This document shows, piece by piece, positions 1 through 9,657 of a DNA stretch of 64,000 nt (within the stretch, counting starts at the first letter, position 1; the number at the start of each line of letters is the position of its first letter). A program made the position numbers and the translations under genes. The DNA is from Longitalea arenae (GTDB taxonomy: Bacteria; Bacteroidota; Bacteroidia; Chitinophagales; Chitinophagaceae): positions 124,001-188,000 of the forward strand of contig NZ_JAFFJX010000008.1 of assembly GCF_016924755.1 (NCBI RefSeq), given 5' to 3'. The notes beneath the pieces are model-generated. The model was not told the DNA's origin, ran no database searches, and saw only the letters and a program-made list of their open reading frames with translations.

Positions 1-36
1 ATCCGTTCTAAGGGGTTGCGGCAACTGAGTAACTGG

Positions 37-1686
37 TTATAAGGGCAGTCCCCCGTCGAGACCGACTGTTTTTTGTACGCCTTCAAAGATGGATTTCCAG
101 ATAAGATTGAAAATCGACTGACTGGTGTTCCTTGCACGGGAAACGGTAACGATCCGCTCCAAACCATTGTTCTTACCAGGGTTGGCATCCATGATCATCA
201 TATTGGCCATTAAAGAGACCATTTTTTTAGCTTTTATTTCCTTCTTCTCCTCGTCCTTTTTCAGGATCTTGATCTTCAGGTCGTCGTATAAAAGCCTGAC
301 GATGCCTTTCGCCCGGTAGTCGTTACCAATAAGATTAAAGTCGAGGCTGTTGATATTGCCTGAGTTGATCTCTACCATCGCCATTGGTTTGCTCAGGCGG
401 TTGAAGATCGTAGCGTCCGTTGCTTTCAGGCTGCCGTTCACGGCAAATTTTCCGTTATTGCTGTTGAGATGAAGCTTCAGGGTGGCGGTCATGGGTATCC
501 TGCTCAATAAGCGGCTGCTGAAGTTCACGGTAAAGATGCCATTGTTGCGAATGTCTTCTTTCCGGTTGGTTACGTTATGCAGGGTTGCATATATGTTGTC
601 AAATATTATGACACCGTTGCTCCCTGTTTGCGGAACTTTTTCCTTATACTCGATGTATGCCTGTTGTACGGTGATTTTTTTTAAGCTGACATCGATGGGT
701 AATTTGCGCAGCTCCTGGTGCGGGTAATGCCCTACCTTGCTCTCTTTTTTAGGAGGATATGCTTTATCCCTGAATATTTTAATGCTGGCTTTTTTAATGC
801 CCAGTTCATTGGCGATCAGATTGCCATTAAGCAATTCCTGCACATTTACCTGCTTGAACAGGAGGTTGTAAACGTCAAAATCGAGCCGGTCGGTTTGCCA
901 TTTGGCGGCCCGCATAAATGCCGCCTCGCCCATTAAAGGGGTGATGTGTATATGACTAACGGCAAATGATCTTTCGCCCGATCGTAAGGCCAGGTTATTC
1001 AGCTGATATTGATAAAAGCGATTCGTGCGATTTAACGATAGCCGGTGTACATCAAGCACAGCTTTTTCTGCGAACAGGATCCGGTTGGGATCGTTGCTGG
1101 TGCTGTCGCTGATATTAATATGATGCAGCTGCGCATTGATCTTTTTGCTACTCAAAACAGTGTCGCCGCCGGGCCATTTGCAAATATGGTAATCGGCATC
1201 GGTAATTAAGATCGTATCTACTTTGATCTTTTCCAGTCCACGTAGCAGCACCTTGTAAATTTTGTCGGTGGTCGGCGTAGTGTCATTGACCTTTGCGCCA
1301 CGTCGGTTGTTGTACATGGTTACTACGGGTTTGGTGAGCCTGATCCTGGTGGCAATTACTTCCTTGTTCAATACGGCAGCATCTGTTTGCACACCCGATA
1401 CATATACTTCAGGAACGGTAACGCGCAATAAGTTACGGGGCAGGGTGCTGTCGGTTGGCTTTTTATAAGTGGAATCAGGGATCAGTTGAAGGTTCCTGAT
1501 CATAATTTCTCCTTCCACTTCATCGATATCAATGTGATCGTAGGTTATTCGGTATAAACTGTCTGATTTCAGGAATACCAGTTGCGGAACTTTTTTAAGC
1601 AGGAAATCCTTACGCCATTGTCTGTAGTATATAATGCCCCCGGCAACAAGCAGGACAAGGATGAGCAGGAAGAATAGCTTTTTCAT
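37..1686 (-). CDS. AsmA-like envelope protein
   Basis: Protein of 549 residues with one N-terminal membrane segment (about residues 4-22, then YYRQWRK) and a long beta-rich remainder, the layout of AsmA/DUF748 inner-membrane proteins that project into the periplasm. Such proteins are thought to help with lipid movement or outer-membrane biogenesis; here that is inferred from architecture only. I see no catalytic motif. The gene runs on the minus strand with a possible small membrane ORF 80 bp upstream (1767-1928). The ATG at 1686 places the membrane segment at the extreme N terminus, which supports the start. The family call is moderate and the function unproven. Confidence 0.6.
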   Translation of the reverse strand: MKKLFFLLILVLLVAGGIIYYRQWRKDFLLKKVPQLVFLKSDSLYRITYDHIDIDEVEGEIMIRNLQLIPDSTYKKPTDSTLPRNLLRVTVPEVYVSGVQTDAAVLNKEVIATRIRLTKPVVTMYNNRRGAKVNDTTPTTDKIYKVLLRGLEKIKVDTILITDADYHICKWPGGDTVLSSKKINAQLHHINISDSTSNDPNRILFAEKAVLDVHRLSLNRTNRFYQYQLNNLALRSGERSFAVSHIHITPLMGEAAFMRAAKWQTDRLDFDVYNLLFKQVNVQELLNGNLIANELGIKKASIKIFRDKAYPPKKESKVGHYPHQELRKLPIDVSLKKITVQQAYIEYKEKVPQTGSNGVIIFDNIYATLHNVTNRKEDIRNNGIFTVNFSSRLLSRIPMTATLKLHLNSNNGKFAVNGSLKATDATIFNRLSKPMAMVEINSGNINSLDFNLIGNDYRAKGIVRLLYDDLKIKILKKDEEKKEIKAKKMVSLMANMMIMDANPGKNNGLERIVTVSRARNTSQSIFNLIWKSIFEGVQKTVGLDGGLPL

Positions 1687-1766
1687 TTGTATGTATTTAG
1701 GGGTGTGGGCTCCAATCTTGATTATGCCATATAAATTATAAAATATCGGTTATTATGAGACGTTAG

Positions 1767-1928
1767 TTACCGGTTGTTAAGAACAAATTGCATTATCCTG
1801 CGCCCGGCGCGAGATGTTTTACTGAATATAAATCTGATCCAGTCGAGTGCATGGCCTGCTCCGCACAATAAACAAACGTTTATCATGGCTATTACAATGG
1901 CTTTTATCCAATTAAGAAACTTACTCAT
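1767..1928 (-). CDS. Possible small membrane protein, 53 aa
   Basis: An uninterrupted 53-codon reading frame from ATG (1928) to TAA (1767), on the same strand as the AsmA-like gene and ending 80 bp before it. The product begins MSKFLNWIKAIVIAMINVCL and continues through a short hydrophobic stretch into a basic tail (TSRAGRRIMQFVLNNR), as in single-span small membrane proteins with a positive cytoplasmic end. I do not recognise a family and see no clear ribosome binding site. It could be a chance ORF; composition and position are the only support. Confidence 0.35.
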   Translation of the reverse strand: MSKFLNWIKAIVIAMINVCLLCGAGHALDWIRFIFSKTSRAGRRIMQFVLNNR

Positions 1929-2130
1929 ATGTCAACTGATTAGGTTTCGGGATATGTAAAAAATTATTGTGCCTGCCGGCAGTGTAGAGAAAATCACTAA
2001 CCAATTTGTGGCAGTGTATGAGGATATATTTCCTCAGCAAAAACCATGAAACTCGCTCCTGGATTGAGTTTACGGCGGGGGCATAGGAATTTTAACAGTA
2101 TATGTAAAGATTGAGACTAAATTATTTCTT

Positions 2131-2787
2131 ATGAAAAGGTTTATGTGTGCAGCCCTATTTTCGGCCGCTTTTTTAACAGGAACAAGTGCCTTTGCGCAAC
2201 AGCAGCAGACGCCAGCAGAAGATGATCTATCCCCTAAATTTGGTATCAAGGGGGGTGTGAACCTCACCAACATGTATGTTCAGGACGTGTCCGACGAGAA
2301 TATGAAAGTCGGATTCAATGCAGGCTTCTTTGCCAAATTACCAGTGACAAAAGGTTTTTCCATTCAGCCTGAATTATTATATACAAGCAAAGGGGCTAAA
2401 GAAACCTATGATAATTTTATCCAGGGAGAGGGCGAGTACAGGTTCAATTTGAATTATATTGAATTGCCGGTACTGGCAGTATTCAATGTTGCCAAAAATT
2501 TCAACTTACATGTTGGCCCCTACGTATCTTATCTTGTTAGTGCGAATATCAAAGACCTGGAAGACGATGGAACCATCGAGGATATTACTGATCTGGATGC
2601 CGAGAATTTTCAACGGTTCGATTACGGTCTTGCCGGTGGGCTTGGCATAGATATTTCTAACTTTACTATAGGTGCGCGTTACAGTTACGGATTAAGAGAG
2701 ATTGGGAAGTCCGGTAGCCTGTCTGGAGAATTGACAAAAGATTCAAAGAACAGCGCTATCTCATTATATATCGGAATAGGTTTTTGA
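2131..2787 (+). CDS. Outer-membrane beta-barrel protein (porin-family/PorT-like)
   Basis: A 218-residue protein with a clear signal peptide (MKRFMCAALFSAAFLTGTSAFA, cleavage near residue 22 before QQQ). The body has the pattern of small Bacteroidota beta-barrels: FGIKGGVNLTN after the signal, alternating strands such as GFFAKLPVTKGFSIQPELLY, and a terminal strand ending in Phe (SLYIGIGF). It probably folds into an eight-to-ten-strand barrel in the outer membrane. The cargo or role is unknown. The gene stands alone and ends at a strong terminator shared with the convergent kinase gene. Confidence 0.8.
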   Translation: MKRFMCAALFSAAFLTGTSAFAQQQQTPAEDDLSPKFGIKGGVNLTNMYVQDVSDENMKVGFNAGFFAKLPVTKGFSIQPELLYTSKGAKETYDNFIQGEGEYRFNLNYIELPVLAVFNVAKNFNLHVGPYVSYLVSANIKDLEDDGTIEDITDLDAENFQRFDYGLAGGLGIDISNFTIGARYSYGLREIGKSGSLSGELTKDSKNSAISLYIGIGF

Positions 2788-2812
2788 GCGATACGGGTTT
2801 GAGGATTCAAGG

Positions 2813-2842
2813 AAAAACCCCGGCGATACCGCCGGGGTTTTT
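2813..2842. terminator. Bidirectional intrinsic terminator
   Basis: AAAAACCCCGGC, a short loop, then GCCGGGGTTTTT. A GC-rich stem sits between A and T runs on both sides, between the convergent barrel gene and the hybrid kinase gene, so it can stop transcription from both directions. Confidence 0.85.
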
Positions 2843-2875
2843 ATATTGGTACTGAGTTAACTCATGCTCCTTTTA

Positions 2876-4333
2876 TTAATTGGCCACTTCCTGGTTTTTG
2901 GGGAACGTAATGATGAAGGATGTACCCACATTCAAAGTGGATTTGACATCGATCGTTCCTTTATTTGATTGGATGATGTTCAGGGTGCTTGCCAATCCCA
3001 ATCCCATCCCATTGCGTTTGGATGTAAAATAAGGTTCAAACAGCCGGGAGATATTTTCTTCACTGATGCCGCAACCATTATCGCTGATAATAATGCTTGG
3101 ATCAGGATCACGGTTTATTACTACGGAAATTCTTCCCTGTTTATGATGGATGGCTTCGGTAGCATTGATAAGTATATTCGAAAAGGCAAGCTTTAATTTT
3201 TCCTTATCTACCGTTACAGTCACCGGTACGTCAGGGTACTTGATCTCCAGCTTTATCCGTTGCAGGGTAAGCCGGTCAATGGCGTCGAGTATGCTTTCAT
3301 CCATTACGCTCTGCAGCACATGTGGCTCCATTTTCATTTCCGCCGGCCGCGATGAGTTCAGCAATTCCGTGATCAGAGCGCCAATACGGTTGCTGTTCCG
3401 TTGAATGATCTCCAGGTAAGTAGAACCGTTCTCATCACCGCCTGCTTCTTCCCGCAGGTGTTCTACCGACAGATTGATATTGTTCAGAGGATTGCGCACT
3501 TCATGGGCCAGCGTGCGTACGAGACGGCCGGTGGCTGCCAGCTTTTCTATCTGCAGGGTTGCTTTTTCTGCCTTTTTCAGGTTGGTGATATCGTGTACAA
3601 TGCCCTGCATGTAGAGCTGGTTGTTGTTATCTGTTTCCAGCGATGCAGAAATAATGCAGATGCGGTGTTCGCCCTGTTTGGTGCGGATCTCTGCTTCGAG
3701 GTCATTCACTTCCTGGCGTTCGGTGAACAGGTATCTGAACCGTTCTTCTTCTTTCTTTTGAATGAAGAGGTCATAGATATTGATCTGCATCAGTTCTTCC
3801 CGCGTATAACCCACCAGGTCGGTAGTAGCAATGTTCACATCTTTAAAGCGGCCTTCCCGGTCAGCGGTGAACACCATGTCCTTCGAACGCTCGAACATGT
3901 TGCGGTATTTGCGCTCATTGGCCCGGAGGGCCTTCACAGAAGCCGATCTGTCGAGTGCATAGCGAATGGAACGTTCCAGTTTTTCTTCGTTTAATTCGCC
4001 TTTTACCAGGTAATCCATGGCGCCCACCCGCATGGCTTCCATATCAACCGTGTGGTTGCCTTTACCGGTTAAAAGGATCACCGGTTCTTCGCAGCCGGCT
4101 GCAATACCTTCCTTCAACAGGTCGAGCCCGGTTTTGGCACCGAGGCGGTAGTCGATAAAGTAGATATCGTAGGCGCGGCTTTTCATTTGTTCAAGCGCGT
4201 CCTTATAAGAGTAGCACCAGTTGGTTGAAAAACCCGATGACGGAATATTGCGTATGAGATCACTGGTAATTAAAAAATCGTCCTCATCATCATCTACAAT
4301 GAGGATACGGGCCTGTAAATTGGATACTATCAT
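2876..4333 (-). CDS. Hybrid response regulator-PAS-histidine kinase
   Basis: 485 residues. An N-terminal receiver domain carries acidic DDDEDD, phosphoacceptor D61 (YFIDYRLG) and K111 (YLVKGE). A PAS domain follows (about 140-255), then a HisKA domain with H277 (LAHEVRNPLNN) and a C-terminal ATPase with N box (NATEAI), DNGCGIS and GMGLGLAS. It is a soluble cytoplasmic enzyme with no membrane segment. Receiver-first order means it may accept phosphate from another kinase and then signal onward. It starts only 9 bp after the stop of the PAS kinase, so it is the last gene of the rpoN-containing run. The input signal is unknown. Confidence 0.9.
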   Translation of the reverse strand: MIVSNLQARILIVDDDEDDFLITSDLIRNIPSSGFSTNWCYSYKDALEQMKSRAYDIYFIDYRLGAKTGLDLLKEGIAAGCEEPVILLTGKGNHTVDMEAMRVGAMDYLVKGELNEEKLERSIRYALDRSASVKALRANERKYRNMFERSKDMVFTADREGRFKDVNIATTDLVGYTREELMQINIYDLFIQKKEEERFRYLFTERQEVNDLEAEIRTKQGEHRICIISASLETDNNNQLYMQGIVHDITNLKKAEKATLQIEKLAATGRLVRTLAHEVRNPLNNINLSVEHLREEAGGDENGSTYLEIIQRNSNRIGALITELLNSSRPAEMKMEPHVLQSVMDESILDAIDRLTLQRIKLEIKYPDVPVTVTVDKEKLKLAFSNILINATEAIHHKQGRISVVINRDPDPSIIISDNGCGISEENISRLFEPYFTSKRNGMGLGLASTLNIIQSNKGTIDVKSTLNVGTSFIITFPKNQEVAN

Positions 4334-4342
4334 CAGGTAATT

Positions 4343-6340
4343 TTATTGATGTTCCGGCAATATTATAGTAAAGGTAGCGCCATTATCCGGCTCGCCGGTT
4401 GCGTAGATCAGTCCCTTGTGCTGATCGATTATTTTTTTGCAGATCGCCAGCCCGATGCCAGAGCCCGGGTATTCGGTTTTCCCATGCAGGCGCTGGAAGA
4501 TCTGGAATATCCGTTCTTTATATTCCGGTTCAAACCCGATGCCGTTATCGGTAAATTCAATTTTGAACCAGTTATTTGCGGTATCCAGCTGGTGTTGTTC
4601 TTTCTGCCGGCGTGATAATCGCGAACACCGGATATTTATAATGGGATGTGTATTGAGTTTCCTGAATTTGATGGAGTTATTCACTAAATTATCAAACAAC
4701 TGCTTCATCTGGGAAGGGATCGCTTCTATGACCGGAAGCGCATCGATCTGAAAACTGGTGGAGGTCTCTTCAATCTTAAGTTCCAGGTCGGTTTGAACCT
4801 CCTTCATGATCGCATTGAGGTCAACGGGTACAAAGGGCTGGTTGGTGCGCGTTGTACGGCTGAACTCGAGCAGGGTATCGATCAGGTGGCGCATGTTCTC
4901 TACCGAAGCAGAGATCCGCGACAGGTATAGTTTACCATCTGCTCCCAGCTCCGATTTGTATTTGCTTTCCAGCCGCTCAATGAATGTAGTGATCTTACGC
5001 AGCGGTTCATTCATATCGTGGGAAGCTACGTAGGCAAATTCTTCCAGCTCTTTATTGGAACGGTCAAGGTCCCTGATCTTTTCTTCCAGGTTCGACTGGT
5101 ACTGGCGCAAACGGGTGATGTCGCGCGAAGTTCCAATCGTCTTTATCCACTGGCCTGCATTGTCGTAAAATAATCTGCCGGAAGTTTCGATTCGCTTAAT
5201 GCTGCCATCGTTGGTCTTGATCTCGTATTCGCTTACAAATTTTTCCGGGCGTTCCTGCTCGGCTATCACCGAATCGATAAATGACTTGCTTCTGGCAAAA
5301 TGTTCTTCATTCATGTGCTTTTGATAAAGCGCTTCATTTACTACCACCTTGCTCTTATCTGTTTCGGGATTATATCCAAACAGGCGGTACATGCCATCTG
5401 ACCAGAAATAATGCCCGCTTCGGGCGTCCACTTCCCAGGTGCCATAGTCAAGAAACTCTTCATTTTCCTGTTTCATGGCTTTGTAAGCGGCCAGATCGCG
5501 GTATAATTGTGATTGCTCGGTTATATCTATGGTGCTGCCAATAACGCGCAACAGTTCGTCTTTGTCGTTCCTGAACACTTTGGCTTTTTCCCGTACATCT
5601 TTTAACCGCCCGTTGCGGTCAAATATTTTGTAATACAGGTCGTATTCATGATGCGCCAGGTGCTCTTTCTGATTATATAAGACTTTGTTGCGGTCGGTAT
5701 CCACTACATGCTGCAGGTAAAATTCCGGCGTTATATGCAATTTGTCTTTTTCTGTTTTGGGGTCATAGCCGAGTATGCGGTACAGGCCATTGCTCCAGGT
5801 GATCTTATTGTCGGGCACCGACCATTCCCAGACGCCGAATTTCAACAGCTCCTGGGTGTCGTTAAACAGCTCTTCTATGCGTTTGAACTGGTTCCCTGTT
5901 TCCACTTCACCGGTAATATCCTGGGCGATAAATAAAAAACTGGCAGCCCGGCCTTTGGTATCGCGGTTAAGCACCGTACCCATTGTGCGGAAATACATCC
6001 AGTTGCCCGATTTATGCGTGAGGCGTGAATTATAGCTATAACTTTCTTCGTCCTGTAAAGCGTCGAACTTTGCGAGCTCTTTTTTTACATTTTCCACGTC
6101 GTCCTTATGTACGATAGAAAGCAGGTTATCATCCCAGGTATGTACATCATTAAAACTATAACCGAGCAGGTCGGTGACCTTACGGTTGATATACTTCAGC
6201 TTTTTTGTGTCGGCATCATACACATAGACGATCGCCGGAATAAAATCGGTGATCTTATCCGGAAGCCCGTCATTGTCGCTATTGGATTGAAACAAAAGCT
6301 TCAGAGGGTTAATCTCCTGGTTTATTAGTTGTTCCATCAA
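4343..6340 (-). CDS. Multi-PAS sensor histidine kinase
   Basis: 665 residues with about three tandem PAS/PAC units. The PAC-type ends read FLFIAQDITGE, RVIGSTIDITEQ and KTIGTSRDITRL. A short coiled linker leads to a HisKA domain (ASHDMNEPLRK, His near 445) and an ATPase with NNSIKF, DNGIGF and GSGIGLAI. No membrane span is seen, so sensing is probably cytoplasmic. The gene lies 51 bp downstream of the sigma-54 activator gene and is almost joined to the hybrid kinase. It is a plausible partner for that activator, by position only. Confidence 0.9.
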   Translation of the reverse strand: MMEQLINQEINPLKLLFQSNSDNDGLPDKITDFIPAIVYVYDADTKKLKYINRKVTDLLGYSFNDVHTWDDNLLSIVHKDDVENVKKELAKFDALQDEESYSYNSRLTHKSGNWMYFRTMGTVLNRDTKGRAASFLFIAQDITGEVETGNQFKRIEELFNDTQELLKFGVWEWSVPDNKITWSNGLYRILGYDPKTEKDKLHITPEFYLQHVVDTDRNKVLYNQKEHLAHHEYDLYYKIFDRNGRLKDVREKAKVFRNDKDELLRVIGSTIDITEQSQLYRDLAAYKAMKQENEEFLDYGTWEVDARSGHYFWSDGMYRLFGYNPETDKSKVVVNEALYQKHMNEEHFARSKSFIDSVIAEQERPEKFVSEYEIKTNDGSIKRIETSGRLFYDNAGQWIKTIGTSRDITRLRQYQSNLEEKIRDLDRSNKELEEFAYVASHDMNEPLRKITTFIERLESKYKSELGADGKLYLSRISASVENMRHLIDTLLEFSRTTRTNQPFVPVDLNAIMKEVQTDLELKIEETSTSFQIDALPVIEAIPSQMKQLFDNLVNNSIKFRKLNTHPIINIRCSRLSRRQKEQHQLDTANNWFKIEFTDNGIGFEPEYKERIFQIFQRLHGKTEYPGSGIGLAICKKIIDQHKGLIYATGEPDNGATFTIILPEHQ

Positions 6341-6391
6341 AGCCTGGACTTATATGCGTATATTTCCTTCACAGGGTAATGTTACCGCTGA

Positions 6392-7951
6392 TTACTGGTT
6401 ATTAAATTCCTGGTATTGCTTCATTTTATTATACAATGTCTTACGGTCAATGTTCAGCAGTTTTGCTGCTTTGCTTTTGTTAAAGTTTGATTTCTTTAAC
6501 GCTTCAATGATCGTTTCATACTCGGCGTCAATGCTTGCATTCTTCAGGGAAAGTTCACTGTGTGAATGATGCGGATGCGGCCTTGGTATTTCCGCTTCAG
6601 TAATGGGTGAAGGAATAGGCGGCGTTGGAACGGTTTGTTTGGGTTCCGCCTGTAAATAGGGCGTATCGGGTGCTTCGTCGAACTGCAACCGGGTAAAATT
6701 CGAAATTTCAAATGGCAATGTATGTGCTTCAATGAAAGAACCTTCCGCCAGCAGGGTGGCCCGTTTGATCACGTTCTTCAATTCGCGCAGGTTGCCATAC
6801 CAAATATAATTTTTGAAAATATCTTCTACTTCCTTGGTAAAGCCTTTCACATTTTTTTCCAGCTCTTTATTCGTTTGCAGCAGGAAGTGACGGGCAAATA
6901 CCATAATATCTTCCTTACGCTCACGCAAAGGCGGTACTACAATGCTGAACTCGTTAAAGCGATGGTAAAGGTCTTCGCGGAATTTTCCTTTCCGGGCAAT
7001 GTCCCAAAGCTTTTCATTGCTCGCCACGATGATGCGGATGTCGAGGTCAATGTCTTTTGTTCCGCCGACCCGGCGCATTTTTCGCTCCTGCACCACGCGT
7101 AACAGCGATACCTGTATATCGTATGACAGATTTCCGATTTCGTCGAGGAAAACAGTGCCCCCGTTCGCCAGTTCAAGGCTGCCGATCTTCTGGTTCAGGG
7201 CGCCGGTAAAAGAGCCTTTTTCATGCCCGAACAGTTCACTGCCGGCCAGTTCTTTCGACATGGCGCCGCAGTCAATGGCTATGAACGGCATGGATTTACG
7301 GCGGCTGCGTTTATGTATTTCCTGGGCAATGGCCTCCTTACCGCTTCCGCTTTCACCATAAATGATAATGCTATAGCTGGTAGGCGCTACCAGGTCGATC
7401 TGTTTCAGGATCTTTTTGAAGGAGTCGCTATCGCCAAATATGTAGTCGCCAGAAATAATGACCTGCTGTTTCTTTTCCCGGCCGTCAACCGTACTCTGCT
7501 CTTCGGCAGCTGCTGGTGCGTTATAAGCGGGCGCAGCCGGAGTTGCCGCTGGCGAAGCAGCAGTTGTAGTTGCCTGAGCGCCGGTAGCGCCCTGGTTTTG
7601 CAATGCTTTTTTTATGGTGACGAGAATTTCATCGGGGAATAAGGGTTTGCCAATATAGTCGTAGGCCCCCAGTTTCATTACTTCCACTGCTACTTTTATA
7701 TCACTATAACCGGTCATAATAATGACAGGTACATCGGGCAATTGTTCTTTTATTTTCACCAGTAAAGTAGTGCCATCCATATCATCCAGCCTGAAATCGC
7801 ACATGACCAGGTCGGGGGTGAATGAATTCATGAGTTCAAGAGCCTTTTTACCGGCATATACCTCAGCCACTTCATAGTTATGCTTGGTCAAAAAGCGTTT
7901 CAATAACAGGCAAATATCCCTGTCGTCGTCAATTACTAGTATTTTCGGCAT
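6392..7951 (-). CDS. Sigma-54-dependent response regulator (NtrC family)
   Basis: 519 residues from the ATG at 7951; a TTG two codons upstream is less likely. The receiver domain has D52 (MCDFRL) and K102 (IGKPLF). An unusually Ala/Thr/Pro-rich linker covers about 121-155. The AAA+ domain has Walker A GESGSGKE (199-206), the sigma-54 contact loop GSFTGA (246-251, with Ser in place of the common Ala) and GGTVFLDEIG. The C-terminal Fis-type helix-turn-helix reads NKSKAAKLLNIDRKTLYNKM. It activates sigma-54 promoters once phosphorylated. It follows rpoN by 100 bp on the same strand, so sigma factor and activator may be made together. Confidence 0.93.
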   Translation of the reverse strand: MPKILVIDDDRDICLLLKRFLTKHNYEVAEVYAGKKALELMNSFTPDLVMCDFRLDDMDGTTLLVKIKEQLPDVPVIIMTGYSDIKVAVEVMKLGAYDYIGKPLFPDEILVTIKKALQNQGATGAQATTTAASPAATPAAPAYNAPAAAEEQSTVDGREKKQQVIISGDYIFGDSDSFKKILKQIDLVAPTSYSIIIYGESGSGKEAIAQEIHKRSRRKSMPFIAIDCGAMSKELAGSELFGHEKGSFTGALNQKIGSLELANGGTVFLDEIGNLSYDIQVSLLRVVQERKMRRVGGTKDIDLDIRIIVASNEKLWDIARKGKFREDLYHRFNEFSIVVPPLRERKEDIMVFARHFLLQTNKELEKNVKGFTKEVEDIFKNYIWYGNLRELKNVIKRATLLAEGSFIEAHTLPFEISNFTRLQFDEAPDTPYLQAEPKQTVPTPPIPSPITEAEIPRPHPHHSHSELSLKNASIDAEYETIIEALKKSNFNKSKAAKLLNIDRKTLYNKMKQYQEFNNQ

Positions 7952-8051
7952 CTTCAAATTTACTTTTTTACTGTGAGTTTATGATGGATTGTTTCAGGAA
8001 TACCCGGATTGATCAAAGCGTAAAATTCAGTATTTTTTAACAATGCCGTTG

Positions 8052-9473
8052 CTATGCCCATATCGAACGCATTTGCGCTACCGGTATCTGTAAAATTTCG
8101 CGGTACTTGGCAACTGTTCTTCTGGCAATAGAGAATCCTTTTTTCGCTAAAATAGCTACCAGTTGCTGGTCGGTATATGGATTTTTCTTGTCTTCTTTCT
8201 CAATCGCGTCTTCGATGGCCACCTGAATGACCCGGTTACTGATGGCTTCTCCTTTTTCATTGATAATGCCTTCTGTAAACAGGTCTTTCAGCAAGATCAT
8301 TCCAAATGGCGTATCAACGTATTTATTACAGGTAATACGCGATACGGTAGAAATATCTACGCCGGTTTTGTCGGCAATATTTTTCAGGATCATGGGCTTC
8401 AGCAGTTTGATATCGCCTTCGCGGAAATAATCATACTGCATATTCACGATGGCCTTCATAATGCGCAGCATGGTGCTTTCACGCTGCCTGATGGCGCTCA
8501 CGAACCATTGGGCCGACTGATATTTATTCTTTAAATATTGTGCCGCTGCGGTGTCTTTCTTGTTTTTTTGGCTTTCTGCCACTACTTCCTTCCATTCGCG
8601 GCTGATAAAAAGAGAGGATGAGCGCTGGTTGTAGAGGGAAACTTCCAGGTAATCGCCTTCCTGCACGATCAGGAAATCGGGAATTATGTGGGCGTTGGGC
8701 GTGCTGCCTTCCTGTACTTCTGCCACCGGTTTCATTTTCAATGAGCTTACCAGCTCGAGGATGATCTTCAATTCATCCTCTTCCAGGTGCAGGCACTCCA
8801 TTATTTTATCCATGTTGCGGTTGCGAAGGTCCTGGTAGTGATTCTCCAGCAGGCTGATCGCCTTTTGTACATCGGGTCTTTTGGCATTCATTGCCCGAAG
8901 CTGTAACAGCAGGCATTCGCAGATGCTGCGGGCGCCGATACCAATGGGATCCAGCTTCTGAATGTTCTTCAGCACTACCTCGAAATCCTCTGCTTCTTTC
9001 CAGGTCTTGAAAGCGAATGAATATTCTTCAGCTACCTTCTCGAGAGACAGTTCCAGCAGACCATTGTCGCTGAGCGAATCTATGAGGTAATCTGCCAGCA
9101 GGGTCTCTTCGGCTTCATTGCAGCAAAGGCGATACTGTTTCTTGAGATCTTCCCGGAAGTCGCTCGCTGCCTTGAGCGGACTGAAGGTTTTTTCTTCGTC
9201 CGGCAGATAATTACTGTATTCCATTTTATAGTCGGGAATGTCGTCATACCCGTACTCATCCCAGTCCTGGTAATCCTGCACCTGCTCCTTGGTGAATTTA
9301 TCACCCGCTGATTCGTCCTCGTCTTCTTTCTTATCCAGGAAAGGATTATCTTCCAGTTCCTGTTCAATTCTATGCTCTAATTCAAGTGTATTTAAATGGA
9401 ATAAATTAAGTAGTTGTATCTGCTGAGGCAAAATTTTGGTTTCCTGTTTCTGCACAAGGTTCTGCTGTAACAT
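8052..9473 (-). CDS. rpoN: RNA polymerase sigma-54 factor
   Basis: 473 residues, the normal family length. The N-terminal activator-response region is Gln/Leu-rich (QQIQLLNLFHLNTLELEHRI and ELEDNPFLD). An acidic region II follows, then the core-binding region, the helix-turn-helix and the diagnostic RpoN box ARRTVAKYRE (about 450-459), which reads the -24 promoter element. It directs RNA polymerase to -24/-12 promoters that need an AAA+ activator, one of which is encoded next. It is probably the first gene of the minus-strand signalling run ending near 2876. Confidence 0.95.
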   Translation of the reverse strand: MLQQNLVQKQETKILPQQIQLLNLFHLNTLELEHRIEQELEDNPFLDKKEDEDESAGDKFTKEQVQDYQDWDEYGYDDIPDYKMEYSNYLPDEEKTFSPLKAASDFREDLKKQYRLCCNEAEETLLADYLIDSLSDNGLLELSLEKVAEEYSFAFKTWKEAEDFEVVLKNIQKLDPIGIGARSICECLLLQLRAMNAKRPDVQKAISLLENHYQDLRNRNMDKIMECLHLEEDELKIILELVSSLKMKPVAEVQEGSTPNAHIIPDFLIVQEGDYLEVSLYNQRSSSLFISREWKEVVAESQKNKKDTAAAQYLKNKYQSAQWFVSAIRQRESTMLRIMKAIVNMQYDYFREGDIKLLKPMILKNIADKTGVDISTVSRITCNKYVDTPFGMILLKDLFTEGIINEKGEAISNRVIQVAIEDAIEKEDKKNPYTDQQLVAILAKKGFSIARRTVAKYREILQIPVAQMRSIWA

Positions 9474-9657
9474 ACGGGTTCATTTTTCTTTATTAACTTC
9501 AAGATGCTTTCCACTTTGGATTATTACAAAATAAAATTTTATTGCATTGATTTATAGGATTTTGTCCTTGACTCGTTTTTTTACTATGTTGCATATGTTA
9601 AAACTGCTATGAAGGGATTGTAGAAATTAATCCCCGAACTGTAGAACTAAAATCGCT

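Noticed and set aside
1774-1959. 61-codon plus frame in the spacer before the barrel gene
   Set aside because: It is antisense to the better minus-strand small membrane frame and has no domain-like pattern.
3401-3994. 197-codon frame antisense to the hybrid kinase
   Set aside because: Shadow of a strongly coding gene; no family pattern and no ribosome site.
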